Shown here: positions 58,507-64,000 of the stretch, one piece after another | Layout: each line of letters opens with the position of its first letter | Position numbering within the stretch: position 1 is the first letter of the stretch | Assembly: GCA_022841915.1 (NCBI GenBank) | Contig: JALHQN010000001.1 | Coordinates: 248,001 to 312,000 of the forward strand | Source: Burkholderiales bacterium | Lineage (GTDB): Bacteria > Pseudomonadota > Gammaproteobacteria > Burkholderiales > WYBJ01 | Direction of reading: 5' to 3' | Length of the DNA: 64,000 nt | Position numbers and translations under genes: made by a program | Notes under the pieces: generated by a model | The model's input: only the letters and a program-made list of their open reading frames with translations | Database searches by the model: none | Told to the model about the DNA's origin: nothing

Positions 58507-59649
58507 TCAGCATCGGCGATCGCCGCTTATTCTGAGGAGCATCAGCCCAGCCAACGCGCAGGCTCCTGCGACGGTGAAGGTCGCTGCCGGCCCCCAGGGC
58601 TCCCACACCAAGCCGCTGCCCAGCCCCCCTAACGTGCCGCCCAATCCGAAGCTCAGGCTGGAGTAGGCCGCCTGCCCTCGTGCCTGATGCGGCCCGCGGA
58701 ACAGGCGATGGACCGATGCGAGGGCAGCCGAATGAAACACCCCGAACGTCGCCGCATGGAGCAATTGCGCGAAGAGCAGCACGGCTGGAATGTGCGCAGC
58801 CCAAGCGATCAGAGCAAAGCGCAGTACAGCAAGCGCGAAACTCCAGATCAGCAGCGAGTGATGACTGAAACTGCGATACAGCCAGGGCAGGCAGGCGAAA
58901 ACCGCGATCTCCGCGATCACGCCGATCGCCCACAGCCAGCCGATCGCGCTCTTGCTGTAGCCCAGATCGACCAGATGGATCGAAAAGAACGTGTAATAGG
59001 GCCCGTGCGCGACCGACATGAGAAAGCAGGCAGTGATCAAAACGATCACTTCGCGCCGCTTGAGCACCTGCAGGATGGGTTCGTGCCGCTCGCCTTGCCG
59101 CGCTACCCGACTCTCGGGAACCCGCCACACGCACGCGAGTATGCCCAGCATCGTCGCCGAGACGATCCACAGCAGCGTGCCGATCGCCGCCCGATCGAGC
59201 ACCCACCCGACCCCCACCACCGTCGCGATGAACCCGACCGAGCCCCACAAACGGATGCGCCCGTAGTCTCCGCCCCGCTCGCCCAGATGGTTCAGCGTGG
59301 TGGTTTCGACGAGCGGCAACGCGGCGCTCCAGAAGAAACTCCACAGCCCGATGCAGGCGAACAGCCAGACGAAACTGTGGTCGACGAACACGCCGAAGAA
59401 GCAAACCGTACCGGCCACCCCGGTCCATCGGGCGACGCCTACATGACCCCACCGCCGATCGCTCAGATATCCCCACAAGTGGGGCGCGAAGATGCGCATC
59501 GCCTGCGGCAGCGTCATCAGCACGCCGATCAGCGCCGCGGTATAGCCCAGCGAATCGAGGTAGAGCGAAAAGTACGGCGCGAACGCGCCGATGTAGCCGA
59601 AGTAGAAGAAATAGAAGCCGGCAAGTTGCCAGTACAACCCGCGAGTCAC
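58507..59649 (-). CDS. MFS transporter, HcaT-like (phenylpropionate/galactoside symporter type)
   Basis: Major facilitator protein of 380 residues with about 12 hydrophobic segments. The N-terminal half has YLDSLGYTAALIGVLMTLPQ and HLWGYLSDRR, typical of the MFS_1_like group that includes HcaT and LacY relatives. Substrate cannot be inferred; no aromatic-catabolism genes are adjacent. Lies 31 bp after aroC on the same strand. Confidence 0.87.
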   Translation of the reverse strand: MTRGLYWQLAGFYFFYFGYIGAFAPYFSLYLDSLGYTAALIGVLMTLPQAMRIFAPHLWGYLSDRRWGHVGVARWTGVAGTVCFFGVFVDHSFVWLFACIGLWSFFWSAALPLVETTTLNHLGERGGDYGRIRLWGSVGFIATVVGVGWVLDRAAIGTLLWIVSATMLGILACVWRVPESRVARQGERHEPILQVLKRREVIVLITACFLMSVAHGPYYTFFSIHLVDLGYSKSAIGWLWAIGVIAEIAVFACLPWLYRSFSHHSLLIWSFALAVLRFALIAWAAHIPAVLLFAQLLHAATFGVFHSAALASVHRLFRGPHQARGQAAYSSLSFGLGGTLGGLGSGLVWEPWGPAATFTVAGACALAGLMLLRISGDRRC

Positions 59650-59680
59650 GACGCCTTCTTGCCAGCTGCGACAGCCGACA

Positions 59681-60835
59681 TCAGGCTTCGTCGTTCTCCG
59701 CGGCGGCCGCCGCGCGCAGGCGCTCGATCACGTCCTGCGGCGCCTGCGCGGGAATTCGCGGGGTCGTGCACACGACATCCGCGTTCTGGGCGCGGTGACG
59801 CAATGCATGATCGATCAGCGTCAAGGCGAGCATGGCCTCGGCAATCGGCGTGGCGCGGATGCCGACACAGGGATCGTGGCGACCGTGCGTTTCGATGGTC
59901 GCGCTCGCCCCTTGCTTGTCGACTGTCCTGCGCGTCAGGCGGATGCTGGACGTGGGCTTGATCGCGATGCTGACGGTCACATCCTGTCCGGTGGAGATGC
60001 CCCCGAGGACCCCGCCTGCGTTGTTGGTGAGGAAGCCTTCGGGCGTCATTTCGTCCGAATGCTCGGTGCCCTTTTGGGTGATGCACTCGAACCCGGCGCC
60101 GATCTCCACCCCTTTGACCGCGTTGATGCTCATCATGTTGTAGGCGATGTCTGCATCGAGTTTGCCGTAAACCGGCTCGCCCCAGCCCACGGGAACGTTC
60201 TGCGCCACCACGTTCACTCGCGCGCCACAAGAATCGCCGGACTTGCGCAGCCTGTCCATGAAGGCTTCCAGTTCGGGCACTACGCTCTCGTCGGCGACGA
60301 AGAACGGGTTGCCGTGCACCGCTTCCCACGTCTTGAACGGGACCACGTTCGGTCCCAGCGCGGCCAGATAACCCCGGATCACGATCCCATAACGCTCGTG
60401 CAGCCATTTCTTCGCGACCGCACCGGCCGCCACCCGGACAGCCGTCTCTCGCGCCGATTGCCGCCCGCCGCCGCGATAATCGCGGATGCCGTACTTCTGC
60501 CAGTAGGTGTAATCAGCGTGGCCGGGCCGGAACAATTCGGCGATCTTGCCGTAGTCCTTGCTGCGCGCATCGACGTTGCGAATCAGGAGCCCGATCGGCG
60601 TTCCTGTCGTGCGGCCTTCGAAGACGCCGGACAGGATCTCGACGATGTCGTCTTCGCGACGCTGCGTCACGTGCCGGGAGGTGCCCGGCTTGCGCCGATC
60701 GAGTTCGACCTGGATATCTTCGGCGCTCAGGGCCATCCCGGGCGGACAGCCGTCGACGACACAGCCGATCGCGGGACCATGGCTTTCGCCGAAGGAGGTG
60801 ACACAGAAAAGCGTGCCGAGGGTGCTACCGGACAT
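59681..60835 (-). CDS. aroC: Chorismate synthase
   Basis: Last step of the shikimate pathway, needs reduced FMN. 384 residues. Seen: [16 protein letters not shown] near residue 14, [12 protein letters not shown], the FMN-binding [20 protein letters not shown] near residue 119, and the C-terminal [17 protein letters not shown] with the conserved Arg and Asp. Supplies chorismate for the tryptophan genes in the window. Confidence 0.98.
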   Translation of the reverse strand: MSGSTLGTLFCVTSFGESHGPAIGCVVDGCPPGMALSAEDIQVELDRRKPGTSRHVTQRREDDIVEILSGVFEGRTTGTPIGLLIRNVDARSKDYGKIAELFRPGHADYTYWQKYGIRDYRGGGRQSARETAVRVAAGAVAKKWLHERYGIVIRGYLAALGPNVVPFKTWEAVHGNPFFVADESVVPELEAFMDRLRKSGDSCGARVNVVAQNVPVGWGEPVYGKLDADIAYNMMSINAVKGVEIGAGFECITQKGTEHSDEMTPEGFLTNNAGGVLGGISTGQDVTVSIAIKPTSSIRLTRRTVDKQGASATIETHGRHDPCVGIRATPIAEAMLALTLIDHALRHRAQNADVVCTTPRIPAQAPQDVIERLRAAAAAENDEA

Positions 60836-60925
60836 TGGGGAGATCCACTCGAAAAGTGGTGGGCGCTGAGTTTAACATAGGGGCCACATCGTCCACGCAC
60901 CGCGCATTGCCGCCAGGAGCAGCCC

Positions 60926-61930
60926 ATGAAAGCGATCGTCATGACAGCGGTGGGCAACCCGGAGGTCCTGCAAACGCGCGAGATTCCGATCCCGGAATTG
61001 CCGGACGAATCGCATTGCCTCGTGCGGCTCGCCGCCGCGAGCGTCAATCCGCTCGACTGCCGCATTCGTCGGCTGAACATGTTCCACCCGAACTATTTCC
61101 CCGCCGTGCTCGGCTGCGACGGCGCCGGCGTGGTCGAACGCGCGGGGAGCGAATGCACCCGCTTCAAGCCCGGTGACGAGGTCTACTTCTTCAATGGCGG
61201 CTTGGGCGGCGCGCAAGGCGGCACCTACGCGCAATACACCGTCGTGCACGAGGCCTATCTGGCACGCAAGCCCACCGGCTCGAGCATGCAGGAGGCAGCC
61301 GCGCTGCCGCTGGTATTGATCACCGCATGGGAGGCCCTGGTCTTTCGCGCCGAAATTGAGCCCGGCCAGCGCGTGCTCGTGCATGGCGGGGCGGGAGGCG
61401 TCGGGCACATCGCCGTGCAGCTTGCCCGCTTCTTGCGGGCACGAGTCGCCGCCACCGTTGGCAGCGACGACAAGGCGGCGTTCGTCCGCTCGCTCGGCGC
61501 CGAACTCGCCATCGACTACACGGAACAGAATTTCGTCGCCGAGATCAAGACATGGACCGAGCGCGAAGGCGCAGACGTCGTGCTCGATACCGTCGGTGGG
61601 GAGACCTTTCTGCGTTCCATCGACGCCTTGCGCATCTACGGGCGATTGATCACGCTGCTCTCCACACCCATCGATCTGGCGCATGTGAACAAGGCGCGTG
61701 GCCGCAATCTGATCATCGGCTACGAGGGCATGGTATCGCCGGCGGCCATGGGCAATCACCGAGCCCGCCTCGCGCAAACCCGCATCCTGGAGCAAGGCGC
61801 TCGCCTGGTGGAGCAAGGCAAGCTCAAGGTGACGGTGGGCGAAGTGCTGCCGCTCGAGCGCGCCTCGGATGCTCACGAGCAGGTGGAGACCGGTCATACC
61901 CAGGGCAAGATCGTCCTGGAGATCCCCTGA
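60926..61930 (+). CDS. Quinone-oxidoreductase-like MDR family dehydrogenase
   Basis: NADPH-dependent medium-chain reductase. 334 residues from ATG 60926 with GGAG 8 nt upstream. Seen: GCDGAGVVERAGSECTRFKPGDEV near residue 72 (split by the loop), the dinucleotide-binding VLVHGGAGGVGHIAVQLARF near residue 150. The zinc-binding Cys/His ligands of alcohol dehydrogenases are absent, so it is a quinone oxidoreductase or enoyl reductase type. Substrate not evident. Divergent from aroC across 90 bp; thyA follows after 47 bp. Confidence 0.88.
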   Translation: MKAIVMTAVGNPEVLQTREIPIPELPDESHCLVRLAAASVNPLDCRIRRLNMFHPNYFPAVLGCDGAGVVERAGSECTRFKPGDEVYFFNGGLGGAQGGTYAQYTVVHEAYLARKPTGSSMQEAAALPLVLITAWEALVFRAEIEPGQRVLVHGGAGGVGHIAVQLARFLRARVAATVGSDDKAAFVRSLGAELAIDYTEQNFVAEIKTWTEREGADVVLDTVGGETFLRSIDALRIYGRLITLLSTPIDLAHVNKARGRNLIIGYEGMVSPAAMGNHRARLAQTRILEQGARLVEQGKLKVTVGEVLPLERASDAHEQVETGHTQGKIVLEIP

Positions 61931-61977
61931 TGCGTGACCTTCGATAGAATCGACCGCTACCTTACAGGCTCACGGCT

Positions 61978-62772
61978 ATGCGCGAATATCTCGATCTGAT
62001 GCGGCACGTGCTCGAAAACGGCCAGCGCAAGAACGACCGCACCGGCACCGGCACGCTGAGCGTGTTCGGCTACCAGTTGCGCTTCGACCTGCAGCGCGGC
62101 TTTCCGCTGCTGACCACCAAGAAAGTGCATCTGAAGTCCATCATCCACGAACTGCTGTGGTTCCTGAAGGGCGACACGAACGTGCGCTACTTGAAGGAGA
62201 ACGGCGTCACGATCTGGGACGAGTGGGCCGACGAGCACGGCGATCTCGGTCCGGTGTACGGCCGTCAATGGCGCTCCTGGCCGACACCCGATGGTGGGCA
62301 CATCGATCAGATCAGCCAGGTGCTGGCCGAGCTGAAGAGCAACCCGGATTCGCGCCGCATGCTCGTGTGCGCCTGGAACGTCGCCGACCTGCCGAAGATG
62401 GCGCTGATGCCCTGTCATGCCTTGTTCCAGTTCTACGTGGCCGACGGCCGCCTGTCGTGCCAGCTCTATCAGCGCAGTGCCGATATCTTTCTGGGGGTGC
62501 CGTTCAACATCGCCTCGTATGCGCTGCTCACGCTGATGATGGCCCAGGTCTGCGGGCTCAAGCCGGGCGAGTTCATTCACACCTTCGGCGACACGCATCT
62601 GTATTTGAACCATCTCGACCAGGCCCGGGAACAACTCTCGCGCGAGCCTCGCCCGCTGCCGACGATGAAGCTCAATCCGAACGTCACCAGCCTCTTCGAC
62701 TTCCGCTACGAAGATTTCGAACTGGTGGGCTACGAGCCTCACCCCGCGATCAAGGCGCCCGTCGCCGTCTGA
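61978..62772 (+). CDS. thyA: Thymidylate synthase
   Basis: Methylates dUMP to dTMP with methylene-tetrahydrofolate. 264 residues. Seen: [14 protein letters not shown] near residue 20, [11 protein letters not shown] near 76, the catalytic Cys in [12 protein letters not shown] near 146 and [25 protein letters not shown] hexamer at 61945-61950 could be its -10 box. folA follows after 23 bp, a common functional pair. Confidence 0.98.
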   Translation: MREYLDLMRHVLENGQRKNDRTGTGTLSVFGYQLRFDLQRGFPLLTTKKVHLKSIIHELLWFLKGDTNVRYLKENGVTIWDEWADEHGDLGPVYGRQWRSWPTPDGGHIDQISQVLAELKSNPDSRRMLVCAWNVADLPKMALMPCHALFQFYVADGRLSCQLYQRSADIFLGVPFNIASYALLTLMMAQVCGLKPGEFIHTFGDTHLYLNHLDQAREQLSREPRPLPTMKLNPNVTSLFDFRYEDFELVGYEPHPAIKAPVAV

Positions 62773-62795
62773 GACGCGCACCAGGAGCGACCTCG

Positions 62796-63314
62796 ATGAG
62801 CCCTTCACCCCGCGTGTCCTTGATCGTCGCGATGAGCCGCAACGGCGTCATCGGCAAGGACAACCGACTGCCCTGGCACCTGCCCGCGGACCTGAAGCGA
62901 TTCAAGGAACTCACGATGGGACACACCATCGTGATGGGCCGCAAGACTTGGGCGTCGATCAACCGCCTGCTTCCCGGCCGGCGCAGCGTGATCCTCACCC
63001 GCAACCCCGAATTTCAGGTCGAAGGAGCGATCGTCGCGCATTCGCTCGAACAGGCGCTGCTCGCGGCGGGCAGCGACGACGAGGTCTTCGTCATCGGCGG
63101 CGAGGAGATTTTCCGCCTCGCCATGGCGCATGCCGATCGCATCTACCTCACCATCGTACAGGCGCAGTTCGACGGTGACACCTTCATGCCCCCCGTCGAT
63201 CCGGCGCAATGGCACAAGGCGAGCAGCGAATCCCACCCGGCGACCGACACCAGCCCGCTCGCATGGTGTTTCGAGATCCACGAGCGCATCCCCGGCACCC
63301 AAGGCACGTCATGA
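62796..63314 (+). CDS. folA: Dihydrofolate reductase
   Basis: Regenerates tetrahydrofolate used up by ThyA. 172 residues from ATG 62796, AGGAG upstream. Seen: VSLIVAMSRNGVIGKDNRLP, PWHLPADLKRFKELTMG, MGRKTWASI, and VIGGEEIF near residue 105. The acidic active-site residue sits in LPADLKRF. The stop overlaps the next ATG (ATGA). Confidence 0.97.
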   Translation: MSPSPRVSLIVAMSRNGVIGKDNRLPWHLPADLKRFKELTMGHTIVMGRKTWASINRLLPGRRSVILTRNPEFQVEGAIVAHSLEQALLAAGSDDEVFVIGGEEIFRLAMAHADRIYLTIVQAQFDGDTFMPPVDPAQWHKASSESHPATDTSPLAWCFEIHERIPGTQGTS

Positions 63315-63973
63315 AGCTGGCGCTTGCCGGCGCACTGCTATGGGCGCTGGTCGGCGCCGGCTCGCTGCACGCGCAGTCACCGAGCAATCTTGAAGCATTG
63401 CAGCAGCGTTCGGAGGCTGGTGATCGCAAGGCGACTCGCACACTGGCCGAAGCCTACTATCTCGGACGAGACGGCGCGCAACAGGACTTCGCCCAGGCAG
63501 CCCGATGGTATCGCCGGTTGGCGGCTCAAGGCGATGCGGCGGCCCAGACCACCCTCGGACTCATGTATGCACGCGGGATAGGCGTCGACAAGGACATGAC
63601 CGAGGCGCGCAAGTGGTGGAGCCTTGCCGCGGCGCAGAACGACCCGGGCGCCCAACACAACCTCGGCATGGTGTTCCTCGAAGGCCAAGGCGTCGCACCC
63701 GACCCGTCTCATGCCCTGCACTGGTTCCGACGCGCGGCCGCACGCGGTCATGTGCTCGCGCAGCGCATCGCGGGCCTCATGTACATCGAAGGCAACGGCA
63801 CCGAGCGCGATGCCCTGACCGGCGCGGTGTGGCTCGTCATCGCCGCCGAACGCGGCGACGAGGGCGCCCAGGAAGCGCTCAAGACACTGAGCCCGCGGAT
63901 AGGCGCCGAGACCCTCTCGCAGGCCCGATCGCGGGCCGCACCGTGGCTGGCGAAATACAGTCAGCAGCGTTGA
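63311..63973 (+). CDS. Exported Sel1-repeat (SEL1-like TPR) protein
   Basis: 220 residues from ATG 63311, overlapping the folA stop by 4 bp. Signal peptide MKLALAGALLWALVGAGSL, cleaved near HAQ. Four to five Sel1-like repeats follow between about residues 38 and 200, for example AQTTLGLMYARGIGVDKDM and AQHNLGMVFLEGQGVAPDP. Such proteins serve as periplasmic interaction scaffolds; no partner is evident. Translational coupling to folA is probably incidental. Confidence 0.86.
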   Translation: MKLALAGALLWALVGAGSLHAQSPSNLEALQQRSEAGDRKATRTLAEAYYLGRDGAQQDFAQAARWYRRLAAQGDAAAQTTLGLMYARGIGVDKDMTEARKWWSLAAAQNDPGAQHNLGMVFLEGQGVAPDPSHALHWFRRAAARGHVLAQRIAGLMYIEGNGTERDALTGAVWLVIAAERGDEGAQEALKTLSPRIGAETLSQARSRAAPWLAKYSQQR

Positions 63974-64000
63974 GCGGGCGCCCGACCTCAGATCTTGGGC

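Overview
The window looks like a chromosomal piece of a GC-rich betaproteobacterium (Burkholderiales/Nitrosomonadales-like). The evidence is gene order: carA-carB-greA beside yhbY/rlmE/ftsH; dapB-bamE facing fur, followed by recN-nadK-hrcA-hemH-grpE-dnaK-dnaJ; and a long minus-strand run leuC-leuD-leuB-asd-fimV-truA-trpF-trpB-trpA-accD-folC-dedD-cvpA-purF-metZ. A Bug-type (TctC) solute receptor and a PEP-CTERM protein fit the same assignment. Coding density is high. I recognise no rRNA, tRNA, CRISPR array, insertion sequence or prophage.

Layout. 1-9.4 kb: housekeeping genes (truncated ftsH, rlmE, yhbY, greA, carBA, a 58-residue membrane protein, dapB, bamE, fur). 9.4-19.3 kb: recN, nadK, a small methyltransferase and the heat-shock block hrcA-hemH-grpE-dnaK-dnaJ, with sigma-32-like promoters before grpE and dnaK and no CIRCE element found. 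19.6-36 kb: the accessory part. It holds a Bug receptor overlapping an ADP-forming acyl-CoA synthetase, an enolase-superfamily enzyme, a PEP-CTERM exported protein, a six-gene molybdenum-hydroxylase cluster (coxS-L-M-D-E-G type, with a form-II active-site loop), a glutathione transferase, a TylF-like protein with altered metal ligands, an unrecognised 376-residue protein and a CNT nucleoside transporter. 36-40 kb: cysS, a TPR protein, two adjacent cyclophilins and lpxH. 40.2-60.8 kb: an almost unbroken minus-strand series for methionine (metZ), purine (purF), folate, fatty-acid (accD), tryptophan, leucine, aspartate-family and chorismate synthesis, with fimV and truA embedded. 60.9-64 kb: a quinone-oxidoreductase-like enzyme, thyA, folA and a Sel1-repeat protein.

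How the genes work together. carAB, purF, thyA, folA and folC feed nucleotide and one-carbon metabolism. leuCDB, asd, dapB, trpFBA, aroC and metZ make amino acids. bamE, lpxH and fimV serve the envelope. The coxSLM proteins should form a three-subunit molybdopterin/FAD/2Fe-2S hydroxylase, with the MoxR-type ATPase, the VWA protein and CoxG as maturation or membrane-recruitment factors. Its loop is AYRGAGR (form II), so carbon monoxide is not a safe substrate guess.

Most notable signals: (i) a SAM-II riboswitch with a terminator and a possible antiterminator pairing, 76 nt upstream of metZ; (ii) the form-II molybdenum-hydroxylase cluster of unknown substrate; (iii) promoter-like -10 boxes only 6-8 nt before the start codons of yhbY, nadK and hrcA, suggesting leaderless transcripts; (iv) a promoter, hairpin leader and TTG start at carA; (v) a TylF-family protein whose metal-binding aspartates are replaced; (vi) a 376-residue protein, possibly MSS51-C-like, next to a nucleoside transporter. 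I saw nothing that clearly amounts to a new defence or mobile system.
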